A DNA stretch of 46,334 nucleotides from Paracoccus beibuensis (GTDB taxonomy: Bacteria; Pseudomonadota; Alphaproteobacteria; Rhodobacterales; Rhodobacteraceae). Location of the stretch: positions 1 through 46,334 of the forward strand of contig NZ_JAOTBD010000030.1 in NCBI RefSeq assembly GCF_026162625.1. Direction: 5' to 3'. The notes below the pieces were generated by a model that saw nothing but the letters and a program-made list of their open reading frames with translations, was not told where the DNA came from and did not search any database. A program made the translations under genes and the position numbers. Shown piece by piece: positions 36,358 to 45,205 of the stretch (the first letter of the stretch is position 1; each line of letters starts with the position of its first letter).

Positions 36358-37803
36358 TCACTCTCCGGGATGGGCGTTGCGGTGGCGGGCGGCCTGCTGC
36401 GGGGCGGGCGTGATGCCCGCCGTGCGGATCGGACTGTCGGTGACGTCCTTCAGCCGCGGCTCGGCGCTGGACGGCGCGCGGTTCATCAGGCGCAGGATAT
36501 AATAGGTGCCCGCACCGAAGACGGCGAAATAAACCACGATGAAGGCGATCAGGCTGCTGCCGACCGCAGCCGCGTCCAGCGGCGCGGCGCTGTCTGCGGT
36601 GCGCAGGAAGCCATAGACGGTGAAGGGCTGGCGACCGACCTCGGTCGTGATCCACCCGGCCAGCACCGCGATCAGTCCCGACGGTGCCATGACCAGCGCC
36701 GCGCGGTGCAGCATCGGGCCGTCGTCCAGCCGCCCCCGCACCCGCGCCCACAGCGACCACGCCCCGATCCCCAGCATCGCAAAACCCAGGGCCACCATGA
36801 TCCGGAACGACCAGAAGACGATGGCGACGGGGGGCTGATCTTCGCGCGGAATGGTATTCAACCCGTCAAGCGGCGCGTTCAGGTCATGCTTCAGGATCAG
36901 CGAGCTGAGCTTGGGGATGCCCACGGCGTAGTCCAGCCGTTGTTCGTCCTGGTTCGGCAGCCCGAACAGGTAAAGCGGCGCGCCGTCGGGATGGCTTTCG
37001 AAGTGCCCCTCCATCGCCATGACCTTGGCGGGCTGGTGTTCCAGCGTGTTCAGCCCGTGCAGGTCGCCCAGGAAGATCTGCACCGGGGCGAAGATCGTGG
37101 CCATCCACATGGCCATGGAAAACATCGTCCGCGTCGCCGGGCTGACCTTGTCGCGGCGGTGCCGGTGCCGCAGCAGGTGCAGCGCCGCCACACCGCCGAC
37201 GATGAAGGCCGTGGTCAGATAGGCCGCGGTGACCGTGTGCATCAGGCGATAGGGGAACGAGGGGTTGAAGATCACTTCCCAGAAGTTCGTGGGCAGGAAC
37301 TGTCCCGTCTCGGCGTCGATCTCGAAGCCCGCGGGCGTGTGCATCCAGCTGTTCACGCTGAGGATCCAGAAGGCCGAGAACGCGGTCCCCAAGGCCACCG
37401 CCACGCAGGCCGCCATGTGCAGCGTCGGGCCGACCCGGTCGCGGCCGAACAGCATGATGCCCAGGAAGCCGGCTTCCAGGAAGAAGGCCGACAGCACCTC
37501 GTAGGCCATGGGCGCGCCGATCACCGGCCCGGCCCGGTCCGAGAAGACCGACCAGTTGGTGCCGAACTGATAGGACATCACGATGCCCGACACGACGCCC
37601 ATGGCGAAGGCCAGGGCGAAGATCTTCACCCAGTAGCGAAACAGGTCCAGGTACTTGCTGTCCTTGGTCCAAAGCCACAGCCCGTTCAGCACCGCCAGGA
37701 AACTGGCAAGGCCGATCGTGAAGGCCGGGAACAGGAAGTGGAAGCTGACGGTAAAGGCAAACTGGATGCGGGCCAGCAGGACGGCATCGGCGGTGTCGAA
37801 CAT
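36358..37803 (-). CDS. cydA: Cytochrome bd-type quinol oxidase subunit I, short-Q-loop (cyanide-insensitive type)
   Basis: Haem-bearing subunit of a terminal quinol oxidase that works at low oxygen or under respiratory inhibition. In 481 residues the haem ligands align: His22 (FHFLFPAF), His189 (RLMHTVTAAY) and Met336 (WSFRIMVALG). The quinol-site Lys260 and Glu265 are in PAKVMAMEGHFE, and Glu110 is also kept. The Q-loop after them is short, and the usual GRQPW motif is GRQPF; both are seen in cyanide-insensitive oxidases. The C-terminus is a hydrophilic tail. GAAAGG lies 6 bases before the ATG. Confidence 0.95.
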   Translation of the reverse strand: MFDTADAVLLARIQFAFTVSFHFLFPAFTIGLASFLAVLNGLWLWTKDSKYLDLFRYWVKIFALAFAMGVVSGIVMSYQFGTNWSVFSDRAGPVIGAPMAYEVLSAFFLEAGFLGIMLFGRDRVGPTLHMAACVAVALGTAFSAFWILSVNSWMHTPAGFEIDAETGQFLPTNFWEVIFNPSFPYRLMHTVTAAYLTTAFIVGGVAALHLLRHRHRRDKVSPATRTMFSMAMWMATIFAPVQIFLGDLHGLNTLEHQPAKVMAMEGHFESHPDGAPLYLFGLPNQDEQRLDYAVGIPKLSSLILKHDLNAPLDGLNTIPREDQPPVAIVFWSFRIMVALGFAMLGIGAWSLWARVRGRLDDGPMLHRAALVMAPSGLIAVLAGWITTEVGRQPFTVYGFLRTADSAAPLDAAAVGSSLIAFIVVYFAVFGAGTYYILRLMNRAPSSAEPRLKDVTDSPIRTAGITPAPQQAARHRNAHPGE

Positions 37804-37906
37804 CTCGGACCTTTCGCGGCAGGTCGCGCCCGACGGACACGACCGGTTCTGGCAAGGCCGCCGCGATCACCTGTCGCACCGGCCCGGACATCTCCCTCGT
37901 GGCCAC

Positions 37907-37936
37907 AAGGTAGGCAGCCGCCCGCCCCGATGACAA
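37907..37936 (-). promoter_or_regulatory. Candidate promoter for cydAB
   Basis: On the minus strand TTGTCA (37931-37936) and TACCTT (37907-37912) are 18 bases apart, about 105 bases upstream of the cydA start. No FNR-type TTGAT-N4-ATCAA site is seen in the 410-base gap 37804-38213. This is motif-based only. Confidence 0.35.
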
Positions 37937-38045
37937 GCGCCGCGTCGTCGCAGGGGACGCAAACAACGCAGCCGGACCTGCACCCATCCCGACCCAGTCC
38001 CGCAAGGATCTGCCGTCGGTCGATGCCCTCCGGCAAAGGGGGACC

Positions 38046-38141
38046 ATGACCTCAAGCGGACATGCGAGCATTCTTCGTGGCGCCGTTTTTGCAGAACTCG
38101 GCGTGACGAAAGACCGCTTCCGCATCATGGCACATGCTTGA
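38046..38141 (+). CDS. Possible 31-residue ORF in the cyd-GFA gap
   Basis: A short reading frame (MTSSGHASILRGAVFAEL, ending RIMAHA) starts 6 bases after an AAAGGGGG sequence. It is the only gene-like object in the 410-base gap 37804-38213, which otherwise holds the cydAB promoter candidate and an inverted repeat. No family is recognised. It may be a real small protein, the remnant of a longer one, or chance. Confidence 0.2.
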   Translation: MTSSGHASILRGAVFAELGVTKDRFRIMAHA

Positions 38142-38168
38142 CCGGAAGCAGGAGGCGTTCGGCAATCC

Positions 38169-38200
38169 GCAGTCCCGCCCCAAGCGGGCTGCGGGACTGC
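38169..38200. repeat. 10-bp inverted repeat downstream of the GFA gene
   Basis: GCAGTCCCGC (38169-38178) is repeated in inverted form at 38191-38200 with a 12-base spacer. It begins 14 bases after the GFA stop on the minus strand and is probably its terminator, although no T-run follows. Confidence 0.5.
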
Positions 38201-38213
38201 GAGCGAAGCACCA

Positions 38214-38660
38214 TCACTTCGTGACCAAACCGGCGGCCTCCGCCTCTGCATGGATCTGGGGGCCGGTCTTCTCGACCGTCTCGCCGGCCAGGCGCGCCCA
38301 GTGGGGACGTTCGTCGACGAAGATCTGCTGGGTGACGGCGAAGTCCTGCGGCAGGTCGAACAGGCCCGCCGTCACCGTGCGCGTCCCCGCCGGAAGAAGC
38401 TGATACCACAGGTTGCTGCCGCACCTGCCGCAGAAGGCGCGCTCCGCCCAGTCCGAGGATCGGTAGCGAACCACATGCTCTTCTCCGGTGACGCCGACAT
38501 CGCCTTCGGCCACCGTGTGAAGGCAGAACAGCGGGCCGCCGCTCCATTTGCGGCACATTTCGCAGTGGCAGACCTCGATGTCGCGGCTTGCCTGCTGCAC
38601 GGTGAGGGCGACCGCCCCGCAGAGGCAGTGCCCGGTCAGGGTCGAAGACGTGTCGGTCAC
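38214..38660 (-). CDS. GFA-family (Mss4-like fold) zinc protein
   Basis: A 148-residue protein of the GFA family, named after glutathione-dependent formaldehyde-activating enzyme. Zinc ligands are visible as GHCLCGAV, CHCEMCRKWSGG and FCGRCGSNL. Most members have no proven activity, and the sequence does not show whether it acts on S-hydroxymethylglutathione. It is 27 bases downstream of the glutathione transferase gene on the same strand, so a glutathione-linked detoxification role is a reasonable inference. It ends just before a 10-bp inverted repeat. Confidence 0.88.
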   Translation of the reverse strand: MTDTSSTLTGHCLCGAVALTVQQASRDIEVCHCEMCRKWSGGPLFCLHTVAEGDVGVTGEEHVVRYRSSDWAERAFCGRCGSNLWYQLLPAGTRTVTAGLFDLPQDFAVTQQIFVDERPHWARLAGETVEKTGPQIHAEAEAAGLVTK

Positions 38661-38687
38661 GGGCGTTCTCCTTTCGGCAGGTGGGGA

Positions 38688-39284
38688 TCAGCGGGCGCGG
38701 GCGTCGCTTTCGGCGATGCGCACCGTTGCCGGACGCTCGCGGCAGCGCTGGACCCAGTCCTTGATCGCCTGGTCATCGGGCGTCAGGTCGGGAAACCAGA
38801 TGAACGGGCTGGCGCAGAGCAGGTCCGCCGCGGAATACCGCTCGCCCAGAAGGAAGGCCCGGGACTGCAGCGCCTCGGACAGCCGGGCCGTCACGGCCGC
38901 GAAGTCCCGCAGGCTGGCCTGCAGCGCCGGATGCTCGATCTGCGCCCAGTGCAGCAGGATCACCGGCTCCATCACGCCCTGGTAATAGAACAGCCACGAC
39001 AGGTATTCCCCCCGGCCTGGCGTGCCCGGCAGGGGACCCATTCCGGCCGCCGGGAACATGTCGCTGAGATAGACCGCGATGGCGCCGCGCTCTCGGATAA
39101 GGTCGTCGCCATCGACCAGGTAGGGGACCTTCTTTTCCGGATGCGGATTGCGCGGGTCCGGGCCGCCGGATCCGTCCTGCCGGGGAATCGTGACCTCGAC
39201 GATGTCGACATCGGCCCCGAGTTCGTCGATCAATGCGACGATGGACGACGAGCGGGAGTTGGGGGAATGATACAGGGTGGGCAT
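38688..39284 (-). CDS. Glutathione S-transferase family protein
   Basis: Glutathione-dependent transferase of 198 residues. The N-terminal thioredoxin-like domain starts TLYHSPNSRSSSIVALIDEL, with a Ser in the usual catalytic region, and continues KKVPYLVDGDDLIRERGAIAVYL (the cis-Pro and glutathione-binding segment). The C-terminal helical domain includes LLGERYSAADLLCASPFIW, the GST N-capping motif region. The ATG at 39284 is used because the conserved first strand follows directly. It is divergent from the YafY regulator (67-base gap) and co-directional with the GFA gene. Confidence 0.88.
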   Translation of the reverse strand: MPTLYHSPNSRSSSIVALIDELGADVDIVEVTIPRQDGSGGPDPRNPHPEKKVPYLVDGDDLIRERGAIAVYLSDMFPAAGMGPLPGTPGRGEYLSWLFYYQGVMEPVILLHWAQIEHPALQASLRDFAAVTARLSEALQSRAFLLGERYSAADLLCASPFIWFPDLTPDDQAIKDWVQRCRERPATVRIAESDARAR

Positions 39285-39351
39285 GAAGACCTCGCTTGGT
39301 GGTGTCGTGCCATCATGGGCGCGTGCTCCTGACAGAACGTGGCGGCAGCAG

Positions 39352-40083
39352 ATGGCCCGGACAGATCGCCTGATGCGGCTGATGGATGCGTTGCGACGGC
39401 TGCCCGCGCCGGTGACGGCGCTGCGGCTGGCGGCCGAGACGGGCATCTCTCAGCGCCAGCTTTATCGCGACATCGTGACGCTGCGCGCGGGCGGGGCGCT
39501 GATCGACGGCGCAGCGGGGTTGGGCTATGTCCTGACCGAGGACCCGGCCCTGCCGCCGCAGAGCTTCTCTCGGCTGGAGATCGAGGCGCTGATGCTGTCG
39601 GTCGGTGCGCTGGAACAGATGGGCGACCCGATGCTGTTGCGGGCGGGCCAGGACGCGCTGGCGCGCATCATCTCGACACTGCCCGACAGCCAGGCGCGTC
39701 AGGCGGCCCATTGCGTGATGCGCAGCTGGCACAGGCCCGCCGCACGACCGGCGGTCGGCATCGACCTCGACCTTCTGCGCCGTGCATGTTGGGACGAGCG
39801 ACAACTGAATATCCGCTATCGCGACCTGCACGGTCGCCCATCCGAACGGCGGATCTGGCCGCTTGGCATATCCTACAGCGACAATACGCTGATGCTTCTG
39901 GCTTTCTGCTGCCTGCGCCTGGATTTCCGGCTGTTCCACGTCCACCGTATGGAAAGCGCGGACGAGACGGGCGAAAGCTTCCGCCCCCGGCGGGTGGCCT
40001 TGCTGAACGACTATCGACAGCGCCAGCAGCGCTGCGAGGCGCAAGGGCAGGCAACCGGCAAGACCGGCGACCGCGGCGGGTGA
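39352..40083 (+). CDS. YafY/DeoR-type transcriptional regulator with WYL domain
   Basis: A 243-residue regulator. The N-terminal winged helix (MARTDRLMRLMDALRRLPAPVTALRLAAETGISQRQLYRDIVTLR) is followed by a WYL ligand-binding domain. The characteristic RRIWPLGISYSDNTLMLLAFCCLRLDFRLFHVHRM spans about 165-199. The start at 39352 is the first Met before the helix-turn-helix. Divergent orientation from the GST-GFA pair suggests it controls them. The C-terminal Gln/Arg-rich tail after VALLNDYRQ is unremarkable. Ligand unknown. Confidence 0.87.
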   Translation: MARTDRLMRLMDALRRLPAPVTALRLAAETGISQRQLYRDIVTLRAGGALIDGAAGLGYVLTEDPALPPQSFSRLEIEALMLSVGALEQMGDPMLLRAGQDALARIISTLPDSQARQAAHCVMRSWHRPAARPAVGIDLDLLRRACWDERQLNIRYRDLHGRPSERRIWPLGISYSDNTLMLLAFCCLRLDFRLFHVHRMESADETGESFRPRRVALLNDYRQRQQRCEAQGQATGKTGDRGG

Positions 40084-41009
40084 CCCAGCGGTTCTGCACC
40101 CCCAGGCGGGTGCCGCATCAGCCGGCGGGACACTCGACGGATATCGACATGGTCCGCCGGGGCAGCAAGATGCCACGTAGTCGTCGCGGCCGGTCGCGGT
40201 CCGGGCGGCGATCAGCGGCTGAGACGGTTTCGGGCGCCACGGAATGGAAGATCGGAGTGCCGTTCGTTCGGGCCGATGCCGATAGCGGGAAGGGCCACAT
40301 CGGCAGGGTCCAAATGACGGCCGGAGGCGGGAACCGGCGTGACCTCAACCTTCGGTCACCAGGATCAGGCTCGTGTGCTGCTGCGCCACCCCGGAAGGCC
40401 TTTTCCGGGACGCCGCGGGCACGCAGGAAGCCTTGGATGATCTGGGCGAGAATACCGCAGCGATCGATAGACTCGCAGACGAAGTCCTGCCGGTGCAGGT
40501 CCTGCAGCACGATCTGCGGCCGGACCGAGGGTCTGGGCAGGAAGACCGCCCACTGAAACCTGCGCGACAAGACCGCCCTCGGGCGGTCCAGCCCGACCTG
40601 GTGTAGCTGGCGCACGCCTTGGACGTGCAGGTCGCCGGCGCTGCCGGGGAGCGATGGCACGCGAGGCCTGGACTTGGCCGAGGTCACGGAGGCGCTGTCC
40701 CTGCCTGTGATCGTTGCCCGCAGCAGGTGGACGAGCCTCGGATCGCGGCACTGGCTTGGGCCGGCTTGGGCACGGGGTGCTGGACGTCCTCGCCACAAAA
40801 ATCGCTGCCAAGCCGAGCTGCTAGCGAACCGTGCCTCTGGTACGGTCGGGACGCGGGATGCGGTGGAGCACCCGATTGCAGACAACATCCCGGCGCTGTT
40901 CGCGGGCCAGTTGGTGCTTTGGAAATCCGCCCCTTGGCTGGGGAATGCGGAGGTGGATGTTTTTCACCCCAGATCACGGGTCTGCCACATCAGGCCGAGA
41001 GCGGTTTTG
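40084..41009. other. About 0.9 kb without an assignable gene
   Basis: Both strands and all frames were read. Long open frames exist in this GC-rich stretch, for example on the minus strand through 40888-40118, but none shows a known domain, a convincing ribosome site or uniform codon bias. The minus-strand stretch around 40370-40560 looks the most protein-like, and a second minus frame around 40340-40380 also does, which could be a decayed gene. The region borders an IS3-family remnant and is probably degraded accessory DNA. Confidence 0.45.
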
Positions 41010-41900
41010 GCTGTACCCGAGCGGTGTCGCGAGCATGGGATCAGTAGCGCGACGTTTCACAAATGGCGGGCGAAGTATGGCGGCATGATACTTCCATGAT
41101 GAGCCGGAGTGAGCGGTGGATACCACCGGTTGCAGAGCCAGATGAACGCCCTCGAAGGGTGGGTCGACGGCTGCTTCCTCCACCTGCGGAACGTGAAGGG
41201 GCATGTCTGGAACCACAGGCGGGTCCACAGGATCTACTTCGAGCTGGAGTTGCACCTGCGGAGTGAGCCATCAAGGCGCCATCGGTCCGAACGCGCTGGC
41301 GAACGCCGCGGCGAGGGCTGAAGCGCGAGAAGCCCGGGGAACTGGTGGCTCGTGAAGCCCCGGACCTGGTTTGGTCGATGGATTTCATCGCGGACCGGCT
41401 GATCGGCGGGCGTCGGTTCCGGCTGCTGAACGTGCTGGATGATTTCAATCGCCAAGGCCTGGGCATGGAGATCGATTTCTTCGGTCGTCAAGACCACGAT
41501 CCACTGGATCGTCTCTGACCTCCCCTCACACCTGCCGAAGGGGATGTCCGATTGCTGAACCAGACCATCGAATGGCGCGGCTGGCGATTGGTGAACAACG
41601 GCTCCGGATACGTCGGTGCCACGCTCATGACCGGGGCCGAGAAGCACGGCATCGCCCTGACCTGCATCCAGCCCGGCACGCCGCAGCAAAACCATCTCGC
41701 CGTCCCCCGGAGCGATGGCGCTCCGGCTCGCCATACGTCAGGCGCTACAACCGGACGGTCCGCCATGAATGGCCGGACCTCTGCATCCATGCAACCGTCG
41801 AGGAGGTGCAGCAGATCGCCACCGAATGGCCATGGAGCTACAAACACCGGGCGACCCGACACGGGCATCCGCGGGATCACACCCGACGTGAAGCTGAGAA
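41010..41900 (+). pseudogene. Decayed IS3-family element (orfA-orfB remnants)
   Basis: Pieces of an IS3-family transposase pair occur in order but in different frames. The end of orfA reads CREHGISSATFHKWRAKYGGM and stops at 41099. An orfB segment near 41172-41262 reads NHRRVHRIYFELELHLR. Another from 41324 reads DLVWSMDFIADRL and LLNVLDDFNRQGLGMEIDF (first catalytic Asp) and stops at 41516-41518. A further one from 41552 reads NQTIEWRGWRLVNNGSGYVG, where Asn replaces the second catalytic Asp. The last, from 41734, reads YVRRYNRTVRHEW. A 41-base insert at 41693-41733 breaks the region of the third catalytic residue. Style is closest to the IS407 group. Terminal repeats were not identified. 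Confidence 0.85.
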
Positions 41901-42079
41901 TGGCCGGACGAGATCTACGGTCGTCCCCCGACGATTCGGGGAGGGTTTCCCTGACGCCGGTGAACCTGTCAGCCTTTGGTCGGCCGGTGGTCGAGGCCTG
42001 ACGAACTGCGCATTGGTGGCGGCGGGCGCAGCAAGCCAACCGCCGGCTGCATGGCAAGCATGCAATCCCGCACGCAATC

Positions 42080-42113
42080 TTGATCCTGTTCCCCACATTC
42101 ATTAGCTAGCTAA
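42080..42113 (+). promoter_or_regulatory. marR-emrBA promoter with SlyA-type palindromic operator
   Basis: TTGATC (42080-42085) and TAGCTA (42103-42108) form a -35/-10 pair with a 17-base spacer. The -10 lies inside the perfect 12-base palindrome TTAGCTAGCTAA (42102-42113). It differs at a single position from the known SlyA (MarR-family) site TTAGCAAGCTAA. The marR start is 25 bases downstream. Autorepression by the encoded regulator is strongly suggested. Confidence 0.6.
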
Positions 42114-42138
42114 CTAACCTGAAGACAGGCTAAGGGCG

Positions 42139-42567
42139 ATGGCGAAACAAGATCAGTTTCTGGACGTGCTGCTGCACCTGATGCGTGATCTGCGGCGCAG
42201 CTATGATAGGCAGGCGCAGGCCGTTGGGCTGACGCTCTCTCGTGCGCGGGCGCTGACGACGCTTGCCCGCAACGAGGGTGCCACCCAGGCCGAGCTTGCC
42301 GCCCTGCTGGACATCGAACCGCCGACGCTGAAGCGTCAGGTCGACGCGCTGGTCGCCGACGGCTTCGTCGAACGCCGTCCGCTGGAGGGAGATGCCCGCA
42401 AGTCGGCGCTGTTCCTGACTGAACGGGGGCGCGACAGCGCCATCGTCGATTTCACGCAGCGGCTGCGGCGCGAGCTGCTGGCCGATATCCCGGCGGGTGA
42501 TCTGCAGGCGGCCGGAACCGTTCTGGACCGGCTGGCGCAAAACGTCAGCCGGCTCGACCGGGCATGA
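42139..42567 (+). CDS. MarR/SlyA-family transcriptional regulator
   Basis: A 142-residue winged-helix regulator. Recognition-helix features are TLARNEGATQAELAALLDIEPPTLKRQVDALVADGFVERRP, with the wing EGDARKSALFLTERG, typical of MarR/SlyA proteins. Flanking helices for dimerisation are at both ends. It is the first gene of a marR-emrB-emrA operon, overlapping the next gene by ATGA (42564-42567). A SlyA-like palindrome lies in its promoter. It most likely represses the efflux pump until a toxic phenolic or similar ligand binds; the ligand is inferred from family behaviour. Confidence 0.92.
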   Translation: MAKQDQFLDVLLHLMRDLRRSYDRQAQAVGLTLSRARALTTLARNEGATQAELAALLDIEPPTLKRQVDALVADGFVERRPLEGDARKSALFLTERGRDSAIVDFTQRLRRELLADIPAGDLQAAGTVLDRLAQNVSRLDRA

Positions 42568-44168
42568 GCGCCCCCGCCGCCCCCGCCCCGCTGCCGCCGC
42601 TGCCGGCGCCCCGTGCCGCCGCCTACATGCTGGCGGCGGCGTTCGTCGGGATGTCGCAGGGTTTGCAGCAGGGGCTTGTTTCGACAAACGTCCCGCAGAT
42701 CGCGGGGGACCTGGGGGTCACGTCCACCTCGGCGGCATGGCTTCTGGCGGCCTACACGATCCCGCGCGCCGCGCTGCCCGTCATGCTGATCAAGATCCGC
42801 ACGCAGTTCGGCCTGCGCCGCTTTGCGGAACTGGGGATCGTCATCTATGCGCTAGTGGCCTTTGCGTCGATCTGGGCGACCGACTTCCGCTCGGCGCTGA
42901 TCCTTCAGGGTCTGTCGGGAATGGCGGCCGCACCGCTGTCGACGCTGGCCTTCCTCTACATGCTGGAGCCTCTGTCGCCGCAATGGAAGATGCGGCTGGG
43001 GCTGCCGATGACGATGGTGGTACTGATGTCGGGGCCCGCAGTATCGCGCGTGGTCGCGCCGGCGCTGCTGGGGGACGGCGGGCTGTTGTGGGTTCACCTG
43101 ACCGGGCTGGGAATGGCGCTGGTGTCGCTGATGCTGGTCTTCTGGCTGCCGCTGCGCCCGATCCCGCGGCAGAAGGTGATCCAGGCCACGGACTTCCTGG
43201 TGTTTCTGCTGATTGCCTTCGGTTTCGGCGGCATGATCATCGCCTTCATCATGGGACCGATCTACAACTGGACAGATGTCGCCTGGATCGGCTGGCTGCT
43301 GGCGGCGGCAGTTGCGTCGCTGACGCTGGCCGTCATGGTCGAGCTGAACCGAAAGGCGCCGCTTCTGGACATCCGCTGGCTGGCCAGTCCCGCGATCCTG
43401 CACCTGACCGCGACGCTGTTCCTGTTCCGACTGATCCTGTCCGAACAGGCTGCGGGGGCGCCACGCATGTTCCAGGTGCTGGGCGTCGCGCCGGGGCAGA
43501 TGACGGGGCTGTTTGCCGTCATCGCACTGGCCAGCCTTCTGGGCGGCCTGGCCTGCGTTGCCTGGATCAAGCCGGAACGCGTCCCCGCCTTTCACCTTGC
43601 GGCGCTGCTGCTGATCGCTGCGGGGGCGACGATGGACGCGCAGTCCGGCATCGACACCCGCCCCGAACAGCTGATCGTCAGCCAGGCGCTGATCGGGTTC
43701 GCGGGCATGCTGTTCATGCCCCCCGCGATGATGGCGGGGCTGATGGCGGCGCTGGCGAAGGGGCCGCAATACCTGCTGTCCTTCGTCATCGTCTTCATCT
43801 CGACCCAGAGCATCGGAGCCGTCTTGGGATCGGGCCTCTTCACCACCTTCACCACCCACCGCGAGGCGCTGCACCTTCAGGTCCTGGCCGAGCAACTGAC
43901 ACCCACCGACTCGATGACGGTGCAGGCGCTGGCGCGCCGCGCGGCGGCTCTGGCCGCTCAGGTTCCCGACGCGGCCCTGCGCGGCGCGCAGGCCGCATCG
44001 CAACTGGTCGGGCAGGCGACGGCGCAGGCCTGGGTCAGCGCCTATGGCGATGCCTATCTGCTGACCGCGACTGCGGCGCTGATCGCCGCCGCCGCCCTGC
44101 TGCTGCACCTGCTGCGCGATTTCCTGGCCAGATCGGCCCCCACCCGCAACTCCGAGACGACGCCATGA
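42564..44168 (+). CDS. DHA2-family MFS drug efflux transporter (EmrB-like)
   Basis: Proton-driven inner-membrane exporter of 534 residues with about 14 hydrophobic segments, as in the DHA2 family. VSTNVPQIAGDLGVTSTSAAWLLAAYTIPRAAL corresponds to the first-segment motif, and RRFAELGIVIYAL and LQGLSGMAAAPLSTLAFLYM follow in the N-terminal half. It starts in the marR stop and overlaps emrA by ATGA. With the membrane-fusion protein it would form a tripartite-type pump; no outer-membrane factor is encoded here. Substrates are unknown. Confidence 0.92.
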   Translation: MSAPAAPAPLPPLPAPRAAAYMLAAAFVGMSQGLQQGLVSTNVPQIAGDLGVTSTSAAWLLAAYTIPRAALPVMLIKIRTQFGLRRFAELGIVIYALVAFASIWATDFRSALILQGLSGMAAAPLSTLAFLYMLEPLSPQWKMRLGLPMTMVVLMSGPAVSRVVAPALLGDGGLLWVHLTGLGMALVSLMLVFWLPLRPIPRQKVIQATDFLVFLLIAFGFGGMIIAFIMGPIYNWTDVAWIGWLLAAAVASLTLAVMVELNRKAPLLDIRWLASPAILHLTATLFLFRLILSEQAAGAPRMFQVLGVAPGQMTGLFAVIALASLLGGLACVAWIKPERVPAFHLAALLLIAAGATMDAQSGIDTRPEQLIVSQALIGFAGMLFMPPAMMAGLMAALAKGPQYLLSFVIVFISTQSIGAVLGSGLFTTFTTHREALHLQVLAEQLTPTDSMTVQALARRAAALAAQVPDAALRGAQAASQLVGQATAQAWVSAYGDAYLLTATAALIAAAALLLHLLRDFLARSAPTRNSETTP

Positions 44169-45205
44169 AAAAGGAAAACCTGCTGCCGACCACCATTGCG
44201 CTTGTGCTTGGCCTGGCCGGCGTCCTGCTGCTGCTGTTCGCCTGGCACCTGCCGCCCTTTGCGCCCGCCGAACCGGTGACCGAGAACGCCTATCTGCGCG
44301 GCAAGGTCACTTCGGTCGCGCCGCAGGTGTCGGGCTATGTCGCCGCGGTCGAGGTGCAAGACTTTCAGTCTGTCAGGGCCGGCGACGTGATCGCGCGGAT
44401 CGACGACCGCATCCCCCGGCAGAAGCTGGCGCAGGCCGAGGCGCAGCTTCAGGCGGCCCGCGCCGCGATGAAGGTGGCCGAAGAAGGGGTCCTGTCGGCC
44501 GAGGCCGTGGCGCGGGCCAACCAGGCGGCGCTTGACGCGGCTTCCTCGTCCCTCGAGACCGCCCGGTCCGAAGCGGCACGTTCGGGTCAGTTGCTGGATC
44601 GCGGGGTGACCTCGCAGTCGGCGACCGACCAGGTGCGGCTGGCCCTGCAGCAGGCCGAATCCGCCCGAACGCAGGCTGCGGCGCAGTTGGACGTCCAGCA
44701 GGAATCCATCCGCTCGGCCCGGGTGGCGCTGGATGCCCGCCGCGCCGACATCGCCAGCGCCGAGGCCGCGGTGGAACTGGCCAAGATCGACCTCGCCAAT
44801 GCCGTGATCCACGCACCCGCCGATGGTCAGTTGGGCCAGGTGTCGGTGCATGTGGGCCAGTATGTCACCCCCGGCACCGCGCTGGTATCGCATGTGGGGA
44901 CCGACCTGTGGGTGATCGCGAACTTCCGCGAAACGAACTTGGCCGGCCTGGACGAGGGGCAGTCCGTGTCTTTCACCGTCGACGCCCTGCGCGACCGCGT
45001 CTTTACCGGCCATGTGCAGGCCTTCTCACCGGCGACCGCGTCCGAGTTCAGCCTGCTGTCGGGCACGAACACCAGCGGCAACTTTACCAAGATCGCGCAG
45101 CGCCTGCCGGTGCGGATCTCGATCGACGACGATCAGGAGGGGTTTGAACGCCTGCGTCCGGGCATGTCCGTGGTTGTGCGGGCGTCGGACGACGAAGGCT
45201 CTTGA
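44165..45205 (+). CDS. EmrA/HlyD-family membrane fusion protein
   Basis: Periplasmic adaptor of 346 residues. An N-terminal membrane anchor (TTIALVLGLAGVLLLLFAW) is followed by a lipoyl-like half (VTSVAPQVSGYVAAVEVQDFQSVRAGDVIARID). A long Ala/Glu-rich coiled coil spans about 85-200, then the second lipoyl half (IHAPADGQLGQVSVHVGQYVTPGTAL) and a beta-barrel (ANFRETNLAGLDEGQSVSFTVDAL). The ATG at 44165 overlaps the MFS stop. It pairs with the DHA2 transporter. Its 3' end is next to a broken membrane-protein gene on the other strand. Confidence 0.93.
   Translation: MKKENLLPTTIALVLGLAGVLLLLFAWHLPPFAPAEPVTENAYLRGKVTSVAPQVSGYVAAVEVQDFQSVRAGDVIARIDDRIPRQKLAQAEAQLQAARAAMKVAEEGVLSAEAVARANQAALDAASSSLETARSEAARSGQLLDRGVTSQSATDQVRLALQQAESARTQAAAQLDVQQESIRSARVALDARRADIASAEAAVELAKIDLANAVIHAPADGQLGQVSVHVGQYVTPGTALVSHVGTDLWVIANFRETNLAGLDEGQSVSFTVDALRDRVFTGHVQAFSPATASEFSLLSGTNTSGNFTKIAQRLPVRISIDDDQEGFERLRPGMSVVVRASDDEGS

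Noticed and set aside
42497..45205. One 900-codon frame covering the MFS gene and emrA
   Set aside because: The first two-thirds is an out-of-frame reading of the MFS gene that happens to join the emrA frame without a stop; emrA starts at 44165.
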